DNA from: Nocardiopsis gilva YIM 90087
Lineage (GTDB): Bacteria > Actinomycetota > Actinomycetes > Streptosporangiales > Streptosporangiaceae
DNA length: 64,000 nt
Direction: 5' to 3'
Assembly (NCBI RefSeq): GCF_002263495.1
Contig: NZ_CP022753.1
Coordinates: 3,348,001-3,412,000, forward strand
Part shown: positions 38,031-46,921 of the stretch, piece by piece
How positions within the stretch are numbered: position 1 is the first letter of the stretch
Layout: every line of letters begins with the position of its first letter
The notes under the pieces: generated by a model
Seen by the model: the letters and a program-made list of their open reading frames with translations, nothing else
Databases searched by the model: none
What the model was told of the DNA's origin: nothing
Program-made: the position numbers and the translations under genes

Positions 38031-39188
38031 ATGGAACTTCTCGACCACCCGATCGTGCACCGCCTCGGAAACGACACCCGCTACGTGCTGGTCGGCTTCC
38101 CCCTCGCCCTCATCGGGTTCCCGCTGATGGTGACCGGCTTGGCCGCCGGGGCGGGCACCGCCGTCGTCTTCGTCGGACTGTTCATCCTCTCCATGACACT
38201 GCTGATGGCGCGCGGCTTCGCCGAGATCGAGCGCGGCCGCCTACGCGAGGTGCTGGACCGGCCCGTGGCACGCGCGCACTATCGCAAACCCCCCAAGGGC
38301 GCCGGCCCCATCCGCAGGGCGCTCAACCCGCTCACCTGCGGTCAGAGCTGGATGGACCTGCTGCACGGCATCGTCAAGTCCCCGCTCCAGGTGGGCGCCT
38401 TTATCGTCACCGTCGTCTGGTGGCTCGCCGCGCTGCACGGCATCCTCTACCCCCTCTACGGCTGGTCGGTGCACCGCATCCCCGGCTACGTCGACCTATC
38501 CGAACTCATGGGGTTCGGCGAGGGCCTGCTGGTCGCCATCGCCTTCCACTTCCTCGTCGGGGTGGTCTTCGCGCTCACTCTTCCCTTTGTCGTGCGCACC
38601 TGCGCGATGATCACCGCGTCGCTCAGCCACGGCCTGCTGACCCCGGTCAACGGCCTGAACGACGACGAGATCGACGACGCCCCCGCCGGTCGGATCAACG
38701 GGTCGGGCGCACCCGCCGTCGCCGCACGTGCGGCCGAGCGCGTCGACGCCGCGGCCGTGCCCCGCGAGACCCTCGCCGAGCTGCGCGCCCTGTCGCGTGG
38801 CATCGCTCCCCCGCTGCTGACCGACCACGGCCTGAGCCCCGCCCTGACCGCGCTGGCCGACCGGTGCACCGTCCCGGTGGAACTCGACATCCAGACCGCC
38901 GAGCGCTTCCCCGCCGAGGCCGAGAACCTCGCCTATGTCGTGGTCGCCGAGTCCCTGATCAACGTGGCCGAGCACAGCCGCGCGACCAAGGGCACCGTGA
39001 CCCTCAGCCACACCGACGGCCTGCTCAACGTCATGGTCGGTGACGACGGGGTCGGCGGCGCGCAGGTGGCCAAGAGCCATGGGCTGGCCGACCTGAGTGA
39101 GCGCCTGCGCGCGGTCGACGGCAAGCTCGCCGTGCACTCCCCGCGCGGCGGACCCACGCTGATCGTGGCCGAAGTTCCCTGTAGCTGA
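38031..39188 (+). CDS. Sensor histidine kinase-like protein lacking the phosphoacceptor segment
   Basis: This 385-residue protein has an N-terminal sensor region with four hydrophobic segments (YVLVGFPLALIGFPLMVTGL; VVFVGLFILSMTLL; VGAFIVTVVWWLAALHGILY; FHFLVGVVFALTLPF). The C-terminal ATPase domain is intact: VAESLINVAEHSRA (N box), DDGVGG (G1) and GLADLSERLRAVDGKL. The ERDLHDGAQ-type His segment that should lie before ETLAELRALSRGI is missing: the chain goes from AARAAERVDAAAVPR straight to ETLAELR. It cannot use the normal His. The ATG follows TAGCGT by 7 bases (leaderless-like). Confidence 0.8.
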   Translation: MELLDHPIVHRLGNDTRYVLVGFPLALIGFPLMVTGLAAGAGTAVVFVGLFILSMTLLMARGFAEIERGRLREVLDRPVARAHYRKPPKGAGPIRRALNPLTCGQSWMDLLHGIVKSPLQVGAFIVTVVWWLAALHGILYPLYGWSVHRIPGYVDLSELMGFGEGLLVAIAFHFLVGVVFALTLPFVVRTCAMITASLSHGLLTPVNGLNDDEIDDAPAGRINGSGAPAVAARAAERVDAAAVPRETLAELRALSRGIAPPLLTDHGLSPALTALADRCTVPVELDIQTAERFPAEAENLAYVVVAESLINVAEHSRATKGTVTLSHTDGLLNVMVGDDGVGGAQVAKSHGLADLSERLRAVDGKLAVHSPRGGPTLIVAEVPCS

Positions 39189-39237
39189 GCGAATCGACAG
39201 ACGACGGTGCCATCCGGAGCGAAGGAGACGTGGAACA

Positions 39238-39504
39238 GTGCCGAAGCAGATGGACAGGGAGGTGGGCCGCGCGCGAACACGGCGGCACGAGAACCCCCTG
39301 GACGTACTCACCCCGAGGGAGCGCGAAGTTCTGGGCCTGATGGCCGAGGGCATGTCCAACACCGCGATCCACCGGCAGCTGATGATCAGCCATGGCGCCG
39401 TGGAGAAGCACATCCGCAGCATCTTCGCCAAGCTGCACCTCAACGCCCACGACGGCCAGCGGCACCGGCGGGTGCTCGCGGTGCTCACCTACCTGCGGTC
39501 ATGA
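39238..39504 (+). CDS. LuxR-type DNA-binding protein without receiver domain
   Basis: This 88-residue protein starts at GTG after GAAGGAGA. PLDVLTPREREVLGLMAEGM, SNTAIHRQLMISHGAVEKHI and RSIFAKLHL form a complete LuxR/NarL helix-turn-helix as found at the C-terminus of response regulators paired with kinases like 38031. The receiver domain with its Asp is absent; only a 20-residue basic N-terminus precedes the helices. It follows the kinase-like gene by 49 bases, so the pair is co-transcribed. Its 3' end overlaps the converging pabAB end. Confidence 0.8.
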   Translation: MPKQMDREVGRARTRRHENPLDVLTPREREVLGLMAEGMSNTAIHRQLMISHGAVEKHIRSIFAKLHLNAHDGQRHRRVLAVLTYLRS

Positions 39505-41723
39505 ACGCCCACCGCGCCCCTTAGCCCGGCCGCCGGGACCGCCGCCTTGAGCAGCATCTCGGCGTACTCGTCCTCGGGGTCGGAATCCAGCACGATGGCT
39601 CCACCCGCACCGATCTCCAGCTCGGTGCCGCTGCGCACGGCGGTGCGAATGACAATGCTCAGATCCGTCGTACCGCCGAAGGAGACGTACCCCAGCGCGC
39701 CGGAGTAGACGCCGCGCGCCGAGGACTCCAGGTCATCGATGATCTCCATGGTGCGCAGCTTGGGCGCGCCGGTCATGGACCCGCCCGGGAAGCAGGCGCG
39801 GACCGCGTCGACCGCCGCCACATCGGGGCGCAGCCGCCCGCGCACCGTCGAAACGAGCTGGTGCACGGTGGCGTACGACTCGGTGTACATGAAGGCGGGG
39901 ACATCGACACTGCCGACCTCGCAGACCCGCCCCAGGTCGTTGCGGAGCAGGTCGACGATCATCAGGTTCTCCGCGCGCGTCTTGGCGCCGGTACGCAGCT
40001 CTTCAGCGAGCCGCTGGTCGGCCGCGGGGTCGGCGCCGCGCGGCGCGGTGCCCTTGATGGGGCGGCTGTCGGCCACGCCCTCGGCGTCGATGCGCAGGAA
40101 CCGCTCGGGCGAAGCACTGAACACGCTCGTCTCCCCCAAGCGGAGGAGGGCGGCATACGGTGCGGGCCTGCTACGGCGCAGCCGACGGTAGAAGGCGAGA
40201 TCATCGGCCGGCGCGGGCAGGCGCACCCGGTTGGTCAGGCAGATCTCGTAGCTCTCTCCGGCGACGAGGTGACCCAGACACTCCTTGACATCCGTCAGGT
40301 AGCCCTCGCGGGGCCGCTCCAACCGCGACTCCCATTCGATCTCGGCTGACGCGGAGCCGGAGGCGGCTGACGGGGCTTCCAGCAGTGGGAGGGGCGGCAG
40401 GTCGGCGAGGTCGCGCGTGACCGAATCCAGCCAGGCGTCGTCCGCGGCGGCGTCGCCCACAGACACCACGTAGGTGCGGCCCTCGACATGGTCGACGGCG
40501 ATGAACCGCGTGCAGCGCATCCAGACCGCGTCGGCGACTGCCGACTGATGTGCGGCCTGACCACCGCAATCGGCCTTGAGCTCATAACCGAAGAACCCGA
40601 CGTATCCGCCGACGAAGTCGAAGGGCAGATCGGCGGCGGTACCGTGCGGCCGGACCGCCACCCGGCGGCGCAGCGCCTCGAAAATGGTTCCGGGCTCGTG
40701 GTGTTCATCGCCGTCCTGAGCCACGCTGACGGTTCCCTCCCCGACGCGGTAGGTCAGCACCTCACTCTCGGGGCCGTCGGCGTTTCCGAGGAAGGAGAAC
40801 CGGGCGGTGCCGCCGACGCGGCTGCTGTCGAGCCAGAACGCGTAGGGCGATGCGGCGAAGAGGTGGGCGAAGGCGCGTTCGGTGTCGACGGCCTCGGACA
40901 GCGTCCGGAACCGGACCTCCCCCGATTGCGGCTGCGGGCCCGCTACCGAGGTTTCGGACATCTGCGCTTCGGATCCGCCCATTTCAGAGACGGGAATCGG
41001 GGTGTCGGGCGCTCCCACGGGAATTTCGGTCACCTGCCCAGCGGCACTCTCCCGCCGGGTTTCGGACATCGCCGCGACGCCGCTTGAGCCGGCAGCGCGT
41101 CCTTCAGCCGAAAGACGGACGGACGTCGAGCGCGCGTCCCGGGCCAGAGCGGCGAAGTTCGCGATGAGACCCCGCCCGTACTCACTGGCCACCGACTCCG
41201 GGTGGAACTGCACCCCCCAGCGGGGCAGCGATCGGTGCTCCAACCCCATGACGACGTCGTCCTCGGCCCACGCGGTCGCTGTCAGCAGGTCGGTCAACGG
41301 ATCCTGCAGCGGGTCGGGCACGGCCAACGAGTGGTACCGGACGGCCGTGAATCCCTGCGGTATCCCCGCGAAGAGCCCGGTGCCGGTGTGCCGGATCGGA
41401 CTGAGGTGCCCGTGCCGCGGCACCGGCGCGGAGTGCACCGGCTCGTCGGCGAAGTAGGCGATGGCCTGGTGTCCCAGGCACACCCCCAGCACCGGCAACC
41501 GCGGATCGGCCAACACCTGCGGCACCCGCCCCAGATCACGCGCATGCTGCGGCCGCCCCGGTCCAGGAGACACAACCGCCGCGTCGAACGCAGCCGGATC
41601 GATCTCCGCCCAGCGGGGATCGTCGTTGGTCACGACGACCGGCTCGGTGCCGAGCACACCGGCGATCAACTGGAACAGGTTGTAGGTGTAGGAGTCGTGG
41701 TTGTCCACGAGCAGTACGCGCAT
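39489..41723 (-). CDS. pabAB: Aminodeoxychorismate synthase, PabA-PabB fusion
   Basis: The 744-residue protein has an N-terminal type I glutamine amidotransferase (GVCLGHQAIAYF nucleophile Cys, VQFHPES His/Glu) to about residue 195, a Ser/Glu-rich linker with repeated MSET elements, then the chorismate-using PabB domain: RPIKGTAPRGADP with the ADC-synthase Lys, and CFPGGSMTGAPKLRTMEIID. It makes 4-amino-4-deoxychorismate for folate or a p-aminobenzoate-derived antibiotic. PIKGT rather than PIAGT separates it from anthranilate synthase. The fused form is common in streptomycete secondary metabolism. No pabC neighbour. Confidence 0.9.
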   Translation of the reverse strand: MRVLLVDNHDSYTYNLFQLIAGVLGTEPVVVTNDDPRWAEIDPAAFDAAVVSPGPGRPQHARDLGRVPQVLADPRLPVLGVCLGHQAIAYFADEPVHSAPVPRHGHLSPIRHTGTGLFAGIPQGFTAVRYHSLAVPDPLQDPLTDLLTATAWAEDDVVMGLEHRSLPRWGVQFHPESVASEYGRGLIANFAALARDARSTSVRLSAEGRAAGSSGVAAMSETRRESAAGQVTEIPVGAPDTPIPVSEMGGSEAQMSETSVAGPQPQSGEVRFRTLSEAVDTERAFAHLFAASPYAFWLDSSRVGGTARFSFLGNADGPESEVLTYRVGEGTVSVAQDGDEHHEPGTIFEALRRRVAVRPHGTAADLPFDFVGGYVGFFGYELKADCGGQAAHQSAVADAVWMRCTRFIAVDHVEGRTYVVSVGDAAADDAWLDSVTRDLADLPPLPLLEAPSAASGSASAEIEWESRLERPREGYLTDVKECLGHLVAGESYEICLTNRVRLPAPADDLAFYRRLRRSRPAPYAALLRLGETSVFSASPERFLRIDAEGVADSRPIKGTAPRGADPAADQRLAEELRTGAKTRAENLMIVDLLRNDLGRVCEVGSVDVPAFMYTESYATVHQLVSTVRGRLRPDVAAVDAVRACFPGGSMTGAPKLRTMEIIDDLESSARGVYSGALGYVSFGGTTDLSIVIRTAVRSGTELEIGAGGAIVLDSDPEDEYAEMLLKAAVPAAGLRGAVGVHDRR

Positions 41724-41816
41724 CCCACGCTCTTCCTCCCCGGGTGCTGATACCCCAGGTTAAGCCGCGCCAGAGAGGAGGAGTACCGGAATTCGATCAG
41801 GCGCTGTAGCCGCCGT

Positions 41817-42236
41817 TCAGCTGCCTGTTGGCAAGACCTCGATCGGACAACGCGCGACGCCGCTTTTCTCGATCCTTGCGTCGCTGGTGATCAAGGGAGT
41901 ACCGAGAGCCTCGGCGAGTGCGACGTATTGGGCGTCATAGGCCGAAAGGTTCGTTGAGAGGTCGCGTACACGCTGCCACAGGTCGAGCGTTGGATAGCGG
42001 TCGATGGGCATAGCGCGAAACCCCTCAAACGCTCGCTGTAGTTGGGTTCTGGTGATCTTCGGTGCTCCACCTCGTCGGCCTCGCGCAAGGCCGACCATTG
42101 CCGAAACGATCTCGTAGTCAATTAGCCCGGGTGCGGCGATGATGTCCTCTCGCGCCACCCGCTCGCGCGCTTGCTCTCCTGCTGTGCCGACATCTGTGAA
42201 GAAGAAAACGAGCACCGAACAGTCGATGACGATCAA
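41817..42236 (-). CDS. vapC: VapC-type PIN-domain ribonuclease toxin
   Basis: This 139-residue PIN protein has conserved acidic residues in MIVIDCSVLVFFF, IDYEIVSAM, SAYDAQYVALAEALG and LITSDARI. It cleaves RNA when free of the antitoxin. Its start overlaps the VapB stop (ATGA), the standard toxin-after-antitoxin order. Confidence 0.85.
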   Translation of the reverse strand: MIVIDCSVLVFFFTDVGTAGEQARERVAREDIIAAPGLIDYEIVSAMVGLARGRRGGAPKITRTQLQRAFEGFRAMPIDRYPTLDLWQRVRDLSTNLSAYDAQYVALAEALGTPLITSDARIEKSGVARCPIEVLPTGS

Positions 42237-42463
42237 CGTCGCTCCCGTGCGTCCTCGATAGCGCCGAGCACATCATCCGTAGTCAAGCTGACGTCTGCTT
42301 CTCGTCCAGCTCGGTCCGCTATCTCAGCGAGGGTGGGCTTCTTCGCTTCTCGGGTGAGGACGTCGAGCGCGTACGCCTGAAGGGACTTGCCCTCCTGCGC
42401 GGCGCGAACCTTCAGCGCGGTGGCGACGCTATCGCTGACGTTACGTATCGTGATGGCGATCAT
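42233..42463 (-). CDS. vapB: VapB/FitA-type ribbon-helix-helix antitoxin
   Basis: This 76-residue protein has the RHH strand ITIRNVSDSVATALKVRAAQ and EGKSLQAYALDVLTRE, and a C-terminal toxin-binding part (ADVSLTTDDVLGAIEDARER). It neutralises VapC and represses the pair by binding the repeats at its own start. Confidence 0.85.
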   Translation of the reverse strand: MIAITIRNVSDSVATALKVRAAQEGKSLQAYALDVLTREAKKPTLAEIADRAGREADVSLTTDDVLGAIEDARERR

Positions 42464-42494
42464 GCATGCATTATAGCTTCAATGCCTGCATTAT
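42462..42494. promoter_or_regulatory. vapBC operator region
   Basis: TGCATTAT occurs twice (42467-42474 and 42487-42494), 20 bp apart, and ATGCATGCAT (42462-42471) is palindromic and overlaps the vapB start codon. This spacing of two helical turns fits binding of VapBC complexes to their own promoter. Confidence 0.5.
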
Positions 42495-42684
42495 GACTGC
42501 AAAAGTTGCAGAGGGCGGTTCTATCAGTGGGGCGGAGTACCGTTGGAGCGGAATCGCATGCGACGGCCGTCGTCCCGTTACTCATGGGCGGCCGTTCCGA
42601 GGGGTCCGCACTGATCCGGACGATCCGGCGTCAATGCCCTTCGTCAAGCTCGCGGGAATCTACCGCTTTGGGGTGAAGACATGA
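42493..42684 (+). CDS. Possible small protein of unknown function
   Basis: This 63-codon frame from the ATG at 42493 reads MTAKVAEGGSISGAEYRW and ends SMPFVKLAGIYRFGVKT. Its stop overlaps the start of the next small gene (ATGA), which supports translation, but the codon bias is only moderate. I recognise no family. The start codon lies in the vapBC operator, so the two divergent units may interfere. Confidence 0.35.
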   Translation: MTAKVAEGGSISGAEYRWSGIACDGRRPVTHGRPFRGVRTDPDDPASMPFVKLAGIYRFGVKT

Positions 42685-42941
42685 CGCGCGCGATCGCGAT
42701 TCGTTATCCAGACGGATCCATCCACATCCCGGTCGGTTTCGCTGATCCCTCAGCGCAGACCGTCGCCTGCGGCACCGACATCATCTGTCCCGGTGACGCC
42801 GACTACGAGTACTACGCGGCCCACGCGGTCCCAGTCGAGGAATTGCAGAAGCAGCCGGAACGCGATCCCGAACGTGCCGCGGCCCTGAAAGCCGAGTTCA
42901 GACGGCGCTATCGGCGGGATCATCGAGGACGCTCAGCCTGA
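42681..42941 (+). CDS. Small protein of unknown function
   Basis: This 86-residue protein begins MTRAIAIRYPDGSIHIPVGF and has ACGTDIICPGDADYEYYAAH, then a charged C-terminus (RDPERAAALKAEFRRRYRRD). The coding bias is better than in the upstream frame. No motif is recognised. Its end overlaps a VapB-like remnant on the other strand by nine bases. Confidence 0.5.
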   Translation: MTRAIAIRYPDGSIHIPVGFADPSAQTVACGTDIICPGDADYEYYAAHAVPVEELQKQPERDPERAAALKAEFRRRYRRDHRGRSA

Positions 42942-43001
42942 TCTCCGGATGCCTGCACGTGCGTTGAGAACGTCTTCCGTGGTCAACGTGGTGTTGGCTG
43001 C
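42933..43001 (-). pseudogene. Remnant of a second VapB-like antitoxin C-terminus
   Basis: The minus frame reads AANTTLTTEDVLNARAGIRR SG then stops. It resembles the C-terminal ADVSLTTDDVLGAIEDARERR of the vapB at 42233. A stop lies directly upstream, so only the tail of a duplicated antitoxin gene remains. Confidence 0.35.
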
Positions 43002-43038
43002 AGGCCCCGCTCACGTCGATGCGTGGGGAACATAACGT

Positions 43039-43070
43039 CGGCGGCTGTCCCGGTACCGGGACAGCCGCCG
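43039..43070. terminator. Long palindrome between converging units
   Basis: A perfect 32-bp palindrome with arms CGGCGGCTGTCCCGGT and its complement is centred on GGTACC. It serves as terminator of the sugar permease gene and perhaps of the plus-strand small genes. Confidence 0.75.
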
Positions 43071-43100
43071 TTACTGACGAACGTAGCGCGGACGCGTCGG

Positions 43101-44534
43101 CTACTCCACCGCGGTTTGCTGTTGGCCCATCGACTCCAGGGTTTTGCCGTTGGTTTCCGAAATGAACTTCCAAACGAAGAGGAACGACAGCACCGCGAAG
43201 CCCGCGTACAGCATGTAGGTGCCGCCGAGGTTCCAGTCGCGCAGGCTGGGGAAGCTCACGGTGACCAGCCAGTTGGTGATCCACTGCGTCGCGGTGGCCA
43301 CGGCCATCGCCGCCGCGCGGATGCGCAGGGGGAACATCTCCCCGAGCAGGACCCAGGTCACCACGCCCCAGGACAGGGCGAAGAACATCACGAACGCGCT
43401 GGCGGAGGTCAGCGCGACGGCGCCCCACCCGAAGGCGAGGGAGGCCGAGTCGCCGACGACGGTGGCGTGGCTGAACGCCCATCCCGTCAGGGCCAGGGAG
43501 ACCGCCATTCCGGCCGAGCCGATCAACAGCAGCGGCTTGCGGCCGATCCGGTCGACGAGGCCGATGGCGATGAAGGTCCCGATGATGTTGACGATCGAGG
43601 TGAACAGGCTCAGCAGGAGCGAGTTGCCCTCGTCGACGCCCACCGACTGCCACAGCGACGACGAGTAGTAGAAGACGATGTTGATTCCGACGAGCTGCTG
43701 GAACGCCGAGAGCGCCATGCCGATCCACACGATCGGCAGCAGCCCGAACCGGCCGCCCTTGAGGTCGCTGAGCTTGGGGCGCACCTCGGAGCCCAGGGCC
43801 TCGTGGATCTCGGCGATCCGGCGCTCGACGTCGCCGCCCTCGACCTCGCTCAGGACCCGGCGGGCCTTGTCGTCGCGGCCGACGCGCACCAGGTAGCGGG
43901 GCGACTCCGGGATCGTCAGGGTCAGCGTGATGTAGAGCAGCGCGGGCAGCATCTCCACGCCCAGCATCCACTGCCAGGCCTGCAACGGACCGAGCGGGTT
44001 GAGGGCGCTGCCGTCGGCGGCCGCCGCCACGAGGTAGTTGACCAGCTGCGACAGGGCGATACCGAGCACGATCGCCAACTGCTGCAGGGAGGCGAGCCGA
44101 CCGCGGTAGGCGGGCGGGGAGACCTCGGCGATGTAGGTCGGCGCGATCACCGACGCCATACCGATCGCGACGCCCCCCACGACGCGCCAGGCGGCCAGGT
44201 CGAAGATGGAGAAGGGGAGAGCCGAGCCGACGGCGCTGATCGCGAAGAGCACACCTGCGATCTGCATGGAGCGGATACGCCCGAGACGGTCGGCCAGTGT
44301 TCCCGCCACGCCCGCGCCCAGCGCCGAACCGAGTAGGGCGGCAGCGACCGTGAAGCCGGTCATGGCGGTGGTGACCTGGAAGTGCGCCTGTATGGCGTCG
44401 ACGGCGCCGTTGATGACGGAGCTGTCATAACCGAACAGGAAACCGCCCATCGCTGCGGCGCTGGCGATCAGCGTCACGTGGACGATGTTCAGCTCACCGG
44501 CGGACTTCGCACCCACCGGATCCGATGTTGCCAC
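43101..44534 (-). CDS. MFS sugar/proton symporter (GlcP-like)
   Basis: This 477-residue sugar porter has 12 membrane segments with signature GTLADRLGRIRS, RVVGGVAIGMASVIAPTYIAE, AWQWMLGVEMLPALLYI, PESPRYLV, the central QQLVGINIVFYYSSSLWQ and the second GLVDRIGRKPLL. It resembles the major glucose permease GlcP of streptomycetes. With the Entner-Doudoroff operon it would provide glucose for zwf after phosphorylation by Glk. Ligand inferred from homology: glucose or another hexose/pentose. A hairpin follows. Confidence 0.85.
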   Translation of the reverse strand: MATSDPVGAKSAGELNIVHVTLIASAAAMGGFLFGYDSSVINGAVDAIQAHFQVTTAMTGFTVAAALLGSALGAGVAGTLADRLGRIRSMQIAGVLFAISAVGSALPFSIFDLAAWRVVGGVAIGMASVIAPTYIAEVSPPAYRGRLASLQQLAIVLGIALSQLVNYLVAAAADGSALNPLGPLQAWQWMLGVEMLPALLYITLTLTIPESPRYLVRVGRDDKARRVLSEVEGGDVERRIAEIHEALGSEVRPKLSDLKGGRFGLLPIVWIGMALSAFQQLVGINIVFYYSSSLWQSVGVDEGNSLLLSLFTSIVNIIGTFIAIGLVDRIGRKPLLLIGSAGMAVSLALTGWAFSHATVVGDSASLAFGWGAVALTSASAFVMFFALSWGVVTWVLLGEMFPLRIRAAAMAVATATQWITNWLVTVSFPSLRDWNLGGTYMLYAGFAVLSFLFVWKFISETNGKTLESMGQQQTAVE

Positions 44535-44864
44535 GGCCTCTCCTTGTCGGACTCAGCCCCGGCCCGCGGGGCCGGGGGTCCGTCGAACAACTGCTCCGCC
44601 GATGACCGAGACCGGTCGGCAACCGGTACATGTCCGACACACTTCAGACACGTGACATGCGGCAGAAATTTACGATCACGAACCATATCGGACATCCTTA
44701 TGGCGTGTATCACGAGACTTAGGTAACGATTTATTACAAAAGGGCCACGTCACCCACGAAAACCCCCGAGGGCAGGGCGTCGGGTGGAAGCCGCCGCCCC
44801 CAGCTGATTGGGTGGGAAGTGACCGCCATCACACACATGTCGTCCCGCAGAGGGAGTGACACCC
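44535..44864. other. 330-base divergent promoter region
   Basis: It lies between the sugar permease (minus) and the TIGR03086 gene (plus). It contains CATGTCCGACA and ATATCGGACAT (44685-44695), which are partly inverted copies and may be operators. ACTTAGGTAACGATTTATTAC near 44715 is AT-rich. No gene was found. Confidence 0.4.
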
Positions 44865-45428
44865 ATGCCAGAGCTACAGGACCTGCACGGTCAGGCCATG
44901 GCGGAGTTCGACCGCCGGGTGCGCGCCGTAAGGGCGACGCAGTGGGCCGATCCGACGCCGTGCACCAAGTGGGACGTGCACGACCTGGTCGCCCATCTGG
45001 TGCGCGAGCAGTTGTGGGTGCCGCACCTGCTGGCCGGCTGCGCGGTGGAGGAGATCGGCGACCGATTCGAGGGCGACGTCCTGGGAGAGGAGCCCGTCAC
45101 CGTGTGGGAGGTGGCCTCCCGCGAGGCGCGCGCCGCGTGGCTGCAACCCAGCGCTCAGGACCGCACCGTCCACCTCTCGGCCGGAGACGCACCCGGTTCG
45201 GTCTACCTCTGGGAAATGACCTTTGACCTGGCCGTCCACGCTTGGGATCTGGCCCGTGCCATCGGCGCGGACGAGGCCATCGACCCTGACCTGACCGCAG
45301 CGCTGCTGGCATGGGTCGGTGAGGAGGGCATGGCCGGAGCGAACGGGCTGTTCGCCCCACCCGTCCACGTCCCCGAAGACGCCGACCCGCTGATCCGGCT
45401 GCTCGCCCTGACCGGTCGCCACGGCTGA
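44865..45428 (+). CDS. TIGR03086-type DinB/MDMPI metal-binding protein
   Basis: The start is the ATG at 44865 with GAGGGAG upstream (187 residues). [22 protein letters not shown] and [18 protein letters not shown] carry the three His of the DinB/maleylpyruvate-isomerase fold (HL, H-x-W-D), typical of TIGR03086. The family is abundant in actinobacteria; activity is usually unknown, with possible thiol-dependent transfer. It reads convergently with the antiporter downstream. Confidence 0.85.
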   Translation: MPELQDLHGQAMAEFDRRVRAVRATQWADPTPCTKWDVHDLVAHLVREQLWVPHLLAGCAVEEIGDRFEGDVLGEEPVTVWEVASREARAAWLQPSAQDRTVHLSAGDAPGSVYLWEMTFDLAVHAWDLARAIGADEAIDPDLTAALLAWVGEEGMAGANGLFAPPVHVPEDADPLIRLLALTGRHG

Positions 45429-45445
45429 GGGCACGGCGTCTCGCC

Positions 45446-46654
45446 TCACGTCGGGCTTGGGGCCGCCTCCGCAGCCTGGCTGGTCCGCCACAGCCGCAGG
45501 CCGATGACCGGCAGTACCAGGACGCTGAGCATGCCCGCCCCGACCAGCGCGGCGGCGACGGCCGGTTCGATGACTCCCGCTTGCGCGCCTATGGTCGTCA
45601 GCACCACCAGCAGCGGCAGGGCGGTGGAGGCGAACAGCGCGAGCGCCGGGGGCTGACGCCCGGAGAGGCTGTCGCGGGACAGCAGCAGTTCCGGAAGCCC
45701 GCGGACCAGGAGGAACAGCAGGAGGAAGAGCGGTATCAGCAGCACCGCGCCGAGGTCGGCTGCCAACGCCCCCAGGTCGAAGCGCACGCCGGTGACCACG
45801 AAGAACACCGGGATGAACAGCCCGAAGGAGACCGCCTCCAGCTTGGACTCGACCTCGTGGACCTCCTGCGGGTGGTTGGTCAGCAGCATCAGCCGCACGA
45901 TGATGCCCGCGGCGAACGCGCCCAGCAACGTGTCCAGTTGCAGGACACTGGCCAGCCCCACCATCGCGACGATCAGGAACAGGGACAGCCGGACCGCCAG
46001 CTGCGCGCTGGTGCCCAGCGTCGCGCGGATCAGTCGGCCCATGCGCTCCGACGTCGGATGGGTGGCCCGCCAGGCCGCCCAGCCAGCGACAGCGAAGAAC
46101 ACCAACAGCAGCAGCGTCCCCTCCAACGGGCGGAATCCGCTGAGCAGCAGGGCGATGACGACGATTGGGGCGAACTCCCCCACCGTCCCCGATGCCAGGA
46201 ACCGGGTCCCGAACGCCGTGCTCAACGCTCCCGCGTCGCGCAGGATCGGCAGGACCGTGCCCAGCGCCGTCGTTGTCAGGGCCAAGCCGATGATCAGCGT
46301 GGCCTGCGAGGCCCCGAAGACCGTCCACGCCGCCCCCAGCCCCAGCGCAAGCGAGCACAGCCACGCCAGCGTCGCCCGCCGCAGCGGCCGCCCCTTGACG
46401 CGGTTGAAATCGATCTCATATCCGGCCATGAACATGAGCAATGCCAGGCCGAAGTCGGCGAAGGCCGAAATGACTTCGGTCTCGTGGATCAGGCCCAGCC
46501 CGTCCGGCCCCAGAAGGATGCCCAGAGCGATCTCCAGCACCACGGCCGGAACGACCACCCACCGCCCCAGGTGGTCACTGATCAGCGGCGCCAGCACCGC
46601 CGCGGCCATGATGATGACCAGGATCCGCAGCGTCTCGGCCATTTCGGCGTGCAT
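45446..46654 (-). CDS. CPA2-family cation/proton antiporter
   Basis: The start is the ATG at 46654 (402 residues; frame open further upstream but without a ribosome site). It has about 12 membrane segments and the Na+/H+ exchanger core: [21 protein letters not shown] with the conserved Asp, and [16 protein letters not shown]. It is a KefB-like monovalent-cation antiporter used in pH and K+ homeostasis. No TrkA-N domain is present at the C-terminus, so regulation would differ from KefC. Confidence 0.85.
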   Translation of the reverse strand: MHAEMAETLRILVIIMAAAVLAPLISDHLGRWVVVPAVVLEIALGILLGPDGLGLIHETEVISAFADFGLALLMFMAGYEIDFNRVKGRPLRRATLAWLCSLALGLGAAWTVFGASQATLIIGLALTTTALGTVLPILRDAGALSTAFGTRFLASGTVGEFAPIVVIALLLSGFRPLEGTLLLLVFFAVAGWAAWRATHPTSERMGRLIRATLGTSAQLAVRLSLFLIVAMVGLASVLQLDTLLGAFAAGIIVRLMLLTNHPQEVHEVESKLEAVSFGLFIPVFFVVTGVRFDLGALAADLGAVLLIPLFLLLFLLVRGLPELLLSRDSLSGRQPPALALFASTALPLLVVLTTIGAQAGVIEPAVAAALVGAGMLSVLVLPVIGLRLWRTSQAAEAAPSPT

Positions 46655-46921
46655 CGGAGCCCGCCCCCTTCCCCCTCCTCGCGGCACCCTACGCACCGGA
46701 CGACCGAGGATCGGCGCAGGACACACGGGAACCGGGATTGTCGCCCACTGGTCGCGCCCCCAGACACAGCAGGAGCGCTATCGCCCCTGGTCACGGCCAT
46801 GGCGACCCGCGCCGCCTCGGGGGAAGGCCCCCTATCCACCCCTGCCGGAGGGGAGGTCCACAAAACCCCGGCACCGAACTTTGGTGGCTTCAGGGGCTGC
46901 GCTCGGGCACCTCCGTGCCCC

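Noticed and set aside
45581-46900. In-frame extension of bioB to 45581
   Set aside because: The extension is Arg/Gln/Glu-rich shadow of the antiporter gene; BioB homology begins after 46922.
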